Shown here: positions 6,576 through 13,801 of the stretch, piece by piece | Position numbering within the stretch: the first letter of the stretch is position 1 | Layout of the letters: each line of letters opens with the position of its first letter | Source of the DNA: Bacteroidales bacterium | GTDB taxonomy: Bacteria; Bacteroidota; Bacteroidia; Bacteroidales; VadinHA17 | Direction of reading: 5' to 3' | Assembly: GCA_003520925.1 (NCBI GenBank) | Contig: DOTV01000247.1 | Coordinates: 36,826-54,045, forward strand | Length of the DNA stretch: 17,220 nt | Notes under the pieces: generated by a model | Databases searched by the model: none | Told to the model about the DNA's origin: nothing | What the model saw: only the letters and a program-made list of their open reading frames with translations | Made by a program: the position numbers and the translations under genes

Positions 6576-8192
6576 ATGCAAAAACTTATGCTTTTAGGAG
6601 ATGAAGCTATTGCTTTAGGAGCGATTGATGCGGGGTTAAGCGGGATGTATGCCTATCCTGGTACGCCTTCCACAGAAATCATGGAATATATACAATCCTC
6701 TTCTGAAGCAGCTAAAAGGGGCATTCAAAGGGAATGGTCGGCTAATGAAAAAACTGCACTCGAAACTGCCCTTGGAATGTCGTATGCCGGTAAAAGGGCA
6801 ATGGCTGCAATGAAGCATGTCGGACTTAATGTTGCAGCCGACCCTTTCATAAATTCGGCCGTTACAGGTGTTAATGGTGGACTGATAGTTGTTGCGGCCG
6901 ATGATCCCTCAATGCATTCATCACAGAATGAGCAGGATTCCAGATTCTATGGGAAATTTTCATTTGTTCCGGTTTTTGAACCATCTGACCAGCAGGAGGC
7001 TTACGATATGGTTTTTGATGCTTTTGAACTATCTGAAAAGTACAGAATACCCGTTCTGTTCAGAATCACAACACGTCTGGCCCATTCACGGGCAGCAGTT
7101 GAACGAAAGGTTTCAGAGCCGGAAAAGCCATTTCATCTTCCGTCCGACCTCCGGCAGTTTGTCCTTCTTCCTGCAATCGCGAGAAGAAAATATAAAGCCC
7201 TCTTAGCCTCTTATGAATCCTTAAAATATGAAAACAGGTTATCAAAATATAATGTTTTCAGGGATGGCAGCAACAGAAAGCTCGGAGTCATTACATGCGG
7301 AATTGCACATAATTACCTTATGGAGAATTTTCCAGGAAGCGGACCTGATTTCCCTGTTCTCAAAATAACAACGTACCCGTTTTCAAAAGATATTATAAAG
7401 GATCTGACCGAAAGATGCGAAGAGGTTCTTATTCTTGAAGAGGGATACCCTGTTGTGGAAGAAGGTTTAAGGGGAATACTTGACAATAACCTTAAAATAA
7501 GTGGTCGTCTTGATGGAGCTGTGCCTCGTGAAGGAGAACTGAACCCTTCAATTGTTGCTAAAGCTGTCGGAATAATTTCCGATCCATTTCCAGTAGTTCC
7601 TGATGTTGTCAAAACAAGGCCTCCATCATTTTGCAATGGATGCGGACATTCAGATACATTTAACGCTGTTATCGATGCTCTTAAGCCATATAAAATCGAT
7701 GGTGTATTCTCTGATATTGGCTGTTATACTCTTGCAGCTCTTCCGCCGTACAGCATAATTAATTCATGTGTGGATATGGGAGCTTCGGTTACAATGGCAA
7801 TTGGTGCATCAGATGCAGGTCTGACTCCTTCAGTTGCTGTAATTGGAGATTCAACCTTCACTCATTCGGGAATGACCGGCCTTCTTGATGCTGTGGTGAA
7901 AAGCTCACCAGTTACAATTATTATTACTGATAATTCAACAACCGGTATGACCGGAGGTCAGAAATCGCATGCAACCGGTCGACTGGCAAAGATTTGCGAG
8001 GGTCTTGGAGTTGCATCTGAGCATATAAGAACTATTATTCCGCTGCGGAAAAATCATGATGATAACGTGAGGATTTTGCAGGAGGAATTTGGTTTCAGGG
8101 GAGTTTCTGTAATAATTTCGGCCAGGGAGTGCATCCAGACTGCCTCACGGCACAGAAAAGAGATGTCATCAGAAAACAAAATCAAAGAATAG
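6576..8192 (+). CDS. iorA: Indolepyruvate:ferredoxin oxidoreductase alpha subunit, short form
   Basis: Thiamine diphosphate subunit of the enzyme that oxidatively decarboxylates aryl 2-oxoacids (from Trp, Phe and Tyr) to acyl-CoA while reducing ferredoxin; cytoplasmic. In the 538-residue form, the pyrimidine-binding domain opens with GDEAIALGAIDAG and YPGTPSTE (27-34). The diphosphate-binding domain has CNGCGH (Cys353, Cys356), SDIGCYTL (Cys383), GDS at 424-426 and TDN at 451-453. Cys519 (ARECIQ) sits where related enzymes have the fourth ligand of the cluster next to thiamine. The protein ends soon after it and lacks the C-terminal two-cluster ferredoxin domain of archaeal IorA. Start: the ATG at 6576 matches where family members begin; an in-frame GTG at 6546 would add ten unlikely residues. 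iorB follows after four bases. Confidence 0.9.
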   Translation: MQKLMLLGDEAIALGAIDAGLSGMYAYPGTPSTEIMEYIQSSSEAAKRGIQREWSANEKTALETALGMSYAGKRAMAAMKHVGLNVAADPFINSAVTGVNGGLIVVAADDPSMHSSQNEQDSRFYGKFSFVPVFEPSDQQEAYDMVFDAFELSEKYRIPVLFRITTRLAHSRAAVERKVSEPEKPFHLPSDLRQFVLLPAIARRKYKALLASYESLKYENRLSKYNVFRDGSNRKLGVITCGIAHNYLMENFPGSGPDFPVLKITTYPFSKDIIKDLTERCEEVLILEEGYPVVEEGLRGILDNNLKISGRLDGAVPREGELNPSIVAKAVGIISDPFPVVPDVVKTRPPSFCNGCGHSDTFNAVIDALKPYKIDGVFSDIGCYTLAALPPYSIINSCVDMGASVTMAIGASDAGLTPSVAVIGDSTFTHSGMTGLLDAVVKSSPVTIIITDNSTTGMTGGQKSHATGRLAKICEGLGVASEHIRTIIPLRKNHDDNVRILQEEFGFRGVSVIISARECIQTASRHRKEMSSENKIKE

Positions 8193-8196
8193 AATT

Positions 8197-8763
8197 ATGA
8201 AAAGCGATATAGTTTTAGCCGGAGTGGGAGGGCAGGGTATCCTTTCAATCGCTGCAATTATAGGACTTGCTGCAATTGAAAATAAGCTTTTTCTGAAACA
8301 GTCTGAGGTTCACGGAATGAGTCAGAGAGGCGGTGATGTCCAGTCTCATCTCAGGCTTTCCGACAAACCGATATACTCCGATCTTATTCCTTATGGAAAA
8401 GCTGACCTCATTATTTCCGTGGAACCTATGGAATCGCTTAGGTATCTTCCATGGCTTTCAAAATCTGGATGGCTTGTGACAAATTCCACCCCGTTTATCA
8501 ATATCACCGATTATCCGCCGATTGAAGAGATTTTGAAGGAGGTCAGGAAAGTCAGGAATCATAGAATCATTGATGCAGATAGAATTGCAAAGGAGTCAGG
8601 TTCGGCAAGATCGGGAAATATGGTCATTCTTGGAGCGGCCTCTCCTCACCTTGACCTTCCATTTTCAAGTCTCCAGAATGCTGTAAGGAAGCAATTTCAA
8701 AAGAAAGGGGAGGACATAGTGGCAGTAAATCTAAAAGCTCTAATTGCAGGCCGCAATGCCTGA
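8197..8763 (+). CDS. iorB: Indolepyruvate:ferredoxin oxidoreductase beta subunit
   Basis: Partner of IorA, 188 residues, made of one pyruvate:ferredoxin oxidoreductase gamma-type domain. Visible marks are the opening GVGGQGILS (residues about 9-17), QSEVHGMSQRGGDVQSHLR (about 35-53), which is highly typical of IorB, and ADLIISVEPMESLR. In this enzyme class the domain completes the CoA-binding and active-site region. The ATG comes four bases after the iorA stop, so the two are surely one operon. A phenylacetate-CoA-ligase-like gene often joins iorAB; here the next gene is on the opposite strand, so that partner is absent from this operon. Confidence 0.92.
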   Translation: MKSDIVLAGVGGQGILSIAAIIGLAAIENKLFLKQSEVHGMSQRGGDVQSHLRLSDKPIYSDLIPYGKADLIISVEPMESLRYLPWLSKSGWLVTNSTPFINITDYPPIEEILKEVRKVRNHRIIDADRIAKESGSARSGNMVILGAASPHLDLPFSSLQNAVRKQFQKKGEDIVAVNLKALIAGRNA

Positions 8764-8795
8764 AAATCAAATAATAATTTTTAAGTCTTGGTGAT

Positions 8796-9785
8796 TCAGA
8801 ATTTAAACAAAGCATTGATAAAAATCTGCTCCGATCGTGACACAGTCGGATCATCTGGATAAATACCCTGGTAATCGAGCGCGATTTTTACAAATTTGTT
8901 AAAAGTATACTGGATGCCTAACACCAGGAAGTCGCCATCCCTGAAATGATTCCACCTTTGAATATCTCCCCGGGCAAGAGCCGACTTCGAAAAATCATAT
9001 CTGGCAAAAACTTCGGTTTTTTCGGCAAGGCTGACTGATCCGGTACCTGAAATGCCCCAGGCATTATGACCCTGGTTCAGATCGAGGTTCGACTTATATG
9101 TTATTTCTCCTCCTATTGTGACCTTTTCGTTTTTAAATCCGGCAAATCCCAAAAACATTGGCTGCCATAAACCATTATCCCTGGTGAGATCACCGTAAAT
9201 CCTGAATGCCAATCCATTATCTGGAGTCAACGTCAATCCCGCTGAAGACCTGAGACTGTTGTCCAGTTGGCAATTATTGTATCCTTCACCATTCATTAAA
9301 GTAAAATCAGCTTTTAGTATATCGCTGATCTGATAATCAATTACAATTCCAAGGTCGGCAACAAATCCATAACCGTTAAGCGACTGATAAGTATTTGCTA
9401 CATATCTTTTCCCCCAGAATCTCTGCTGAAATTCAAACAACCTGGTACCAGTTATACCGAATGCGATCTTCAGCTTATCATTTGAATAGGTTAAAGATGC
9501 TTCCCTAATGTATGTGTATCTTTTTGGTATTGACCCGGGAGCAAGATCTTCCGGATTTCCTGCATTAATTATGACAGATCCGGAAAAGTGATCATCAGGT
9601 GTGAAATTGTAACCGAGATAGGCCCTGTTAAGTCCAAAACCCGTAGTTTTTGAAGTGTCATTAAGATTAAGATGGAAATCGGTAAATATTTCAGTCGTGG
9701 GATGCCCTGCCGAATTAATAGTTTGATTATAAAGTATCTGCCATCCCAGAAACAGGAAAATTGTTACAGAAAGGATTTTTTTCAT
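8796..9785 (-). CDS. Outer-membrane porin-like beta-barrel protein
   Basis: Predicted outer-membrane barrel of 329 residues, similar in style to phosphate-selective-porin (OprO/OprP-like) and other Bacteroidota porins; substrate unknown. It begins with a signal peptide (MKKILSVTIFLFLGW and following). A run of amphipathic strands with Gly, Tyr and Phe fills the remainder: FGLNRAYLGYNFTPDDHFSG, KLKIAFGITGTRLFEFQQRFWG, LAFRIYGDLTRDNGLW, EVFARYDFSKS, FLVLGIQYTFNKFVKIALDYQG. The chain ends in Phe (INALFKF), the usual signal for barrel assembly. The gene lies downstream of and convergent with iorB, with only 32 bases between, and is divergent from the S9 peptidase gene. I see no operon partner. 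The barrel call is secure; the subfamily is a guess. Confidence 0.75.
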   Translation of the reverse strand: MKKILSVTIFLFLGWQILYNQTINSAGHPTTEIFTDFHLNLNDTSKTTGFGLNRAYLGYNFTPDDHFSGSVIINAGNPEDLAPGSIPKRYTYIREASLTYSNDKLKIAFGITGTRLFEFQQRFWGKRYVANTYQSLNGYGFVADLGIVIDYQISDILKADFTLMNGEGYNNCQLDNSLRSSAGLTLTPDNGLAFRIYGDLTRDNGLWQPMFLGFAGFKNEKVTIGGEITYKSNLDLNQGHNAWGISGTGSVSLAEKTEVFARYDFSKSALARGDIQRWNHFRDGDFLVLGIQYTFNKFVKIALDYQGIYPDDPTVSRSEQIFINALFKF

Positions 9786-9823
9786 TTTTTTGCCGGGACA
9801 ACAGAATGATAATGTGTGATGGG

Positions 9824-9831
9824 CAAATGTA
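9824..9831 (-). promoter_or_regulatory. Possible -7 element of the porin promoter
   Basis: On the minus strand TACATTTG fits TAnnTTTG exactly and lies 38 bases before the porin ATG, giving a leader of about 30 bases. The expected upstream TTG is not clear, so the call rests on one box. Confidence 0.35.
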
Positions 9832-9950
9832 TAATTTATATATTTATGTCAGATTTTTTTCTTGTTTTTTCTATTATTCTTATGATTGAAATTGCGTATT
9901 TCCTGTACAAAGATTCTCTTATTCCCTAATATATTAATAACTTTTTCTCT

Positions 9951-12311
9951 ATGAAACGAACTGTCCTATTTGTGTTTATTGTCCTGATATTTAATGCCAT
10001 GTATTCACAAAAAGCTGATTTCAAAGCAGCTGAAAAATTCAGGGGTGATAATCTTACATCCCGTTATGGGGACCTCTCTGTTAATCCTACCTGGATTGAA
10101 GAATCTGATCTTTTCTGGTATTCCTTCAAAACATCTGCCGGCAAGAACTATTACTTTGTAAATGCCGCTTCAAGAATAAAACAGCTTATGTTCGACAGCA
10201 GGTTCATGGCTTCGGAGCTGAAAAAGCTCACTCGTCATCCCTATAATGAACTTGATCTTCCATTGGCAGAACTTAAATTTGAAAAGAAAAGCACTTCCAG
10301 GTTCACTTTTAAGGTCGATTCAATAAAATTCCTTTATGACATGACTAATCGCAAGCTTGTCATAAAAGACACAATCAGGAAAGATAAGAAGCCCTCCTGG
10401 GCTTCCTATTCACCCGACAGCACCTGGATAACATATGCAAAAAACCATAACCTGTACCTTATGAAAACAAAGGACAAGGACAGTGTTGAAATACAGCTAA
10501 CAACTGATGGGGAGAGATACTATAGTTTTGCTGGTTACGGCAATTCGGAAGATACGGTAAAGAATAAGAAAGCAAGGGCAAATGTCGAATGGTTTAAAAA
10601 TGAAAAGAAATTGTATGTCATCCGGCAGGATGAACGTAAGGTGAAGGATCTTTTCGTGATTGATGTTCTTGCCCAGCCGCGACCGAAGCTTGAGACATAC
10701 AGATACTCTATGCCGGGTGAGGAGTTCGTTCCCCAATCTGAACTTATAATATTTGACGTTGCCTCGAAGAACCGTGTAAACGTTGACCTTACTAAATGGA
10801 AGGATCAGACAATTGATGTAGCCTGGTCATCTCAGGAAGAGGCAAAAAAACTGATCCTCATTCGCAAAGACAGGCCTCTTAAAAATCTTGATGTTTGTTC
10901 GGTCGATGCCGAAACCGGGGCAGTTTCGGTCCTTTTCAGCGAAGAGGCATGGCCCTATTTTAATAATGAGTATTCAAGACTATCGGTGCTGAATGAGGGT
11001 AATGATATTATCTGGTGGTCAGAGAAAACCGGCTGGGGTCAGCTCTACCTATATGACAGCACCGGTAAACTGAAAAGACAGATCACTGATGGCTATTTTG
11101 TTACAGGAAGGATAAATCAGATTGACACCCTTGGCAGAGTTCTCTACTTTGAAGCTTTCGGGAAGGAAGAGGGAGTTCATCCATACTACAGCATGAAGTA
11201 TAAAACTTTTCTCGATAGGCCGGGGATGACGCTTATTACCAAAGAACCTGCAAATCACTCACTATCAATGTCAAAATCTTGTAAATACTTCGTAGATACA
11301 TTTTCCACTGTTGATAAGGAGCCTGAAGCTGTTCTCCGGGATAATAACGGGAATGTTATCATTAAACTTGAAAAAGCAGATCTCACCCAGCTTTACCAGA
11401 TGGGATGGAAAATGCCCGAAACTATTAAGGTTAAAGCAAAAGACGGAGTAACAGATCTTTACGGGGTCATGTATAAACCATTTAATTTTGATTCCACTAG
11501 AAAATATCCGGTAATCTCCTATGTATATCCAGGTCCGCAGACTGAATCAGTACCTTATCAGTTCACTGTGACCGGAGGTAAAAATATTGCCCTGGCACAA
11601 CTTGGTTTCGTAGTCGTTAATTTTGGACACCGGGGAGGAAGTCCTCAGAGGAACAATTATTACCATACCTATGGTTATGACAATCTGCGAGATTATGCTC
11701 TTGCTGACGACAAGTACGGCTTAGAACAGTTATCAGAGAAATACAGGTTCATCGATATCGAGAGGGTCGGCATCTATGGCCATTCGGGAGGCGGATTCAT
11801 GTCCACAGCCGCAATCCTTTCATATCCCGATTTTTATGACGTGGCAGTATCTTCGGCAGGTAACCACGACAACAATATTTATAATCAGTGGTGGGGTGAA
11901 ACCCATGACGGGGTATCAGAGGTGGAAAAGAAAGCCAAACAAAAGGTTGAAACAAAAAAAGATACTTTAAGCAAGAACTTAAAAAACGACACCATCACCC
12001 TGGTTAAAAAGAAGGAGACCGAAAAAACGTTTAAAGCCGAAATAGCAAAGAACCAGGATCTTGCGAAAAATCTGAAGGGACATCTTCTCCTGGTACATGG
12101 AGATATCGATAATAATGTTCACCCCGGAAATTCCCTCAGGGTGGTTGATGCACTTGTAAAAGCCAACAAACGTTTCGACTTTATGATGCTCCCCGGTCAG
12201 AGGCATGGATTCGGAAATGCTACGGCTTATTTTGACAGGATGATGTGGTATTATTTTTCAGAACATCTCCTTGGTGACTACAGGACAAATGTTGAACTAA
12301 CTGATTTTTAA
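9951..12311 (+). CDS. S9 family (DPP IV-like) serine peptidase, exported
   Basis: Secreted or periplasmic serine peptidase of 786 residues. A signal peptide (about 1-19, ending NAMYSQ) is followed by a DPP IV-type beta-propeller (about 70-500) and an alpha/beta hydrolase domain. The catalytic triad is visible: Ser612 in GHSGGG, Asp720 in HGDIDNNVHP and His752 in QRHGFG. YNQWWGE and LAKNLKGHLLL are typical of the family. The propeller lacks the YEEE-type Glu pair that grips the substrate N-terminus in true DPP IV: the aligned stretch before VEWFKNEKK has no such pair. Cleavage of X-Pro dipeptides should therefore not be assumed. A Lys-rich, low-complexity segment (about 660-700) sits between the Ser and Asp motifs, longer than I expect for relatives. 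The thioredoxin-like gene follows after 24 bases, suggesting one transcript. Confidence 0.88.
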   Translation: MKRTVLFVFIVLIFNAMYSQKADFKAAEKFRGDNLTSRYGDLSVNPTWIEESDLFWYSFKTSAGKNYYFVNAASRIKQLMFDSRFMASELKKLTRHPYNELDLPLAELKFEKKSTSRFTFKVDSIKFLYDMTNRKLVIKDTIRKDKKPSWASYSPDSTWITYAKNHNLYLMKTKDKDSVEIQLTTDGERYYSFAGYGNSEDTVKNKKARANVEWFKNEKKLYVIRQDERKVKDLFVIDVLAQPRPKLETYRYSMPGEEFVPQSELIIFDVASKNRVNVDLTKWKDQTIDVAWSSQEEAKKLILIRKDRPLKNLDVCSVDAETGAVSVLFSEEAWPYFNNEYSRLSVLNEGNDIIWWSEKTGWGQLYLYDSTGKLKRQITDGYFVTGRINQIDTLGRVLYFEAFGKEEGVHPYYSMKYKTFLDRPGMTLITKEPANHSLSMSKSCKYFVDTFSTVDKEPEAVLRDNNGNVIIKLEKADLTQLYQMGWKMPETIKVKAKDGVTDLYGVMYKPFNFDSTRKYPVISYVYPGPQTESVPYQFTVTGGKNIALAQLGFVVVNFGHRGGSPQRNNYYHTYGYDNLRDYALADDKYGLEQLSEKYRFIDIERVGIYGHSGGGFMSTAAILSYPDFYDVAVSSAGNHDNNIYNQWWGETHDGVSEVEKKAKQKVETKKDTLSKNLKNDTITLVKKKETEKTFKAEIAKNQDLAKNLKGHLLLVHGDIDNNVHPGNSLRVVDALVKANKRFDFMMLPGQRHGFGNATAYFDRMMWYYFSEHLLGDYRTNVELTDF

Positions 12312-12335
12312 TATAATTACTACATATAACTGATA

Positions 12336-12833
12336 ATGAAAACACTAATTAATAAAACAGGTCTGGTTCTGATCTTTTTCAGCCTTGCAATCAACCTGTT
12401 TTCCCAGGACAAGGTTAAGTTATACGATCCTTCCCTTGACGGTCTGAAACAGATAAAAGAGGCAGTCTCCAAAGCTAAATCTCAGGGTAAGCATGTATTA
12501 ATCCAGTATGGCGGAAACTGGTGTTCATGGTGTATAAAATTTGATGCGTTTTGTAAAGCCGATACATCTATAACGAAAGTAATAAACACCAGTTTCATCC
12601 CTGTAAAGCTGAATTACAGCCCGGAAAACAAGAATGAAGCGGCCAATTCATATCTTGGTAATCCTGTGAGATTTGGATTTCCTGTTTTTATTATAGTGGA
12701 TGGCAATGGTAAAGTTCTTCACATACAGGACAGTGCCCTGTTGGAAGAAGGAAAAGGCTATAACCAGCAGAAGGTCCTTGGATTCTTTAGAAACTGGACT
12801 GCCTCGGCAATAATTCCCGTGAAGACCAAATAG
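12336..12833 (+). CDS. Periplasmic thioredoxin-like protein with CSWC site
   Basis: Exported thioredoxin-fold protein of 165 residues. A signal peptide (about 1-23, ending NLFSQ) precedes the fold. The active site is Cys63-Ser-Trp-Cys66 in GNWCSWC, and the cis-proline loop is FGFPVF with Pro116. The WCSWC form resembles the thioredoxin_7 group more than classical WCGPC thioredoxins. It likely carries out thiol-disulfide exchange outside the cytoplasm; whether it reduces or oxidises partners cannot be told from sequence. It lies 24 bases after the S9 peptidase, so it may be co-expressed and might help that or other exported proteins fold; no direct evidence supports this. The hairpin at 12845-12880 could end its transcript as well as that of ssb. 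Confidence 0.85.
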   Translation: MKTLINKTGLVLIFFSLAINLFSQDKVKLYDPSLDGLKQIKEAVSKAKSQGKHVLIQYGGNWCSWCIKFDAFCKADTSITKVINTSFIPVKLNYSPENKNEAANSYLGNPVRFGFPVFIIVDGNGKVLHIQDSALLEEGKGYNQQKVLGFFRNWTASAIIPVKTK

Positions 12834-12844
12834 GTTTTCTCAGG

Positions 12845-12880
12845 AAAAAAAAGAGGCTGCCGGAAAGTGCAGCCCCTTTT
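12845..12880 (-). terminator. Rho-independent terminator of ssb, possibly bidirectional
   Basis: Inverted repeat with arms at 12849-12860 and 12869-12880 around an eight-base loop; the core is GGCTGC with GCAGCC. Read on the minus strand, the stem AAAAGGGGCTGC / GCAGCCTCTTTT is fully paired with one G-U pair and runs into eight T, a textbook terminator 28 bases after the ssb stop. On the plus strand the same stem has one A-C mismatch and a short T run, so it could also end the thioredoxin transcript, less strongly. Confidence 0.85.
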
Positions 12881-12907
12881 CCAGGAAATGCAGCGAGTAT
12901 AATGTTG

Positions 12908-13270
12908 CTATTCTTCCTTTGCCTCACCGTTTTTTTGTGATGACCTGAGCAGAAGCATCTCATTCATAACTATCTCGGTTATGTTCTTAGTGACACCCTT
13001 CTTGTCCTCGTAGCTCCTGTATACAAGCCGTCCGTCAATAGCGACTTCTTTGCCTTTCTTCAGGTATTTGGCGGCTGTTTCAGCGAGGCCGTTCCAGGCG
13101 ACAATATTGTGCCAGGTTGTCTCTTCGACTTTCTGACCATCACTGCTTTTGAAAGAATCGTTAGTTGCGATAGTGAAATGTACTACCTTCTTTCCGTTTT
13201 CGAGATTCTTGATTTCGGGATCCTGACCGAGATTACCAATCAGCAGAACCCTGTTTCTTAGATTGCTCAT
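12908..13270 (-). CDS. ssb: Single-stranded DNA-binding protein, short form
   Basis: Cytoplasmic OB-fold protein that coats single-stranded DNA in replication, repair and recombination. In 120 residues it has the opening MSNLRNRVLLIGNLGQDPE, the core TTWHNIVAWNGLAETAAKYLKKGKEV (about 51-76; Trp53 and Trp59 are candidate DNA-stacking residues) and GRLVYRSYEDKKG. It ends EAKEE right after the OB fold. There is no Gly/Gln-rich linker and no acidic tip of the DDDIPF kind, which recruits partner proteins in the housekeeping SSB of many bacteria. It may thus be a second, specialised SSB, or the short type known in this phylum. The gene stands alone, with its own likely promoter and a strong terminator. 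Confidence 0.93.
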   Translation of the reverse strand: MSNLRNRVLLIGNLGQDPEIKNLENGKKVVHFTIATNDSFKSSDGQKVEETTWHNIVAWNGLAETAAKYLKKGKEVAIDGRLVYRSYEDKKGVTKNITEIVMNEMLLLRSSQKNGEAKEE

Positions 13271-13310
13271 GACTTTAAGATTTTAGTTTGACATATTTAC
13301 TTATCTGATG

Positions 13311-13318
13311 CAAACATA
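13311..13318 (-). promoter_or_regulatory. Likely -7 element of the ssb promoter
   Basis: On the minus strand TATGTTTG fits TAnnTTTG exactly, 40 bases before the ssb ATG, which predicts a leader of about 34 bases. The -33 box is poor, with only a T-rich stretch at the right distance. Confidence 0.45.
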
Positions 13319-13435
13319 AACCAACCATAAAAAATGAATCGGTTCTTAAGCGCTTATACCTGATTAGAAATCATTTATTGTCGTTTGAAGTCATTTGAAA
13401 ACGTTTTTTATTATCTTTATCAAAACGTTAGTGCT

Positions 13436-13801
13436 GTGGAAAAGAAATGTCTCGATTGTGGCGACACCATTCGTGGTCGCACCGATAAGAAATTCTGCAC
13501 TGACCAGTGCAGAAACAATTACAACAACAGGCTGAACCGTGACTCAAACAATTTCGTACGGAATGTTCACGGGTTACTCAGGAAAAACAGGCGTATACTT
13601 GCGGATCTCTTTGATGAAGGCCGACGAAGTATCCATAAGGATGCCCTGTTTGCCCTGGGATATAACTTCAGCTTCTTCACTCATGTTATCGAAACTTCTG
13701 ATGGCACCAAATACCATTACTGTTTCGAATATGGTTACAGGGAAACCGGGAATGACTTTATTGAGCTAAAACAGAACAGCCAGTATATAGAATATCAATA
13801 A
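13436..13801 (+). CDS. Small CxxC zinc-finger protein common in Bacteroidota
   Basis: Protein of 121 residues with a small Cys4 zinc-ribbon-like site at its start: Cys5-x-x-Cys8 (KCLDCGD) and Cys21-x3-Cys25 (KKFCTDQC), then the conserved-looking RNNYNNRLNRD. The rest holds a basic helical part (VRNVHGLLRKNRRILADL) and a C-terminal aromatic part ending in EYGYRETGNDFIEL. I recall this pattern from uncharacterised Bacteroidota proteins, but no function is established; nucleic-acid binding is plausible from the zinc site and basic helix. Start: the GTG at 13436 places the Cys site at the N-terminus as in the relatives I recall. The frame is open to a TTG at 13385, which would add 17 residues. 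It is divergent from ssb, and its stop overlaps the convergent deacetylase gene by seven bases. Confidence 0.7.
   Translation: MEKKCLDCGDTIRGRTDKKFCTDQCRNNYNNRLNRDSNNFVRNVHGLLRKNRRILADLFDEGRRSIHKDALFALGYNFSFFTHVIETSDGTKYHYCFEYGYRETGNDFIELKQNSQYIEYQ

Noticed and set aside
11917..12065. Lys-rich stretch of the S9 peptidase as a sign of a frameshift or pseudogene
   Set aside because: The frame continues without a break and both flanking motifs, including Asp720 and His752, are intact.
13385..13435. TTG at 13385 as start of the zinc-finger protein
   Set aside because: Relatives as I recall them begin just before the first CxxC; the extra segment overlaps repeat boxes that look regulatory. Not fully excluded.
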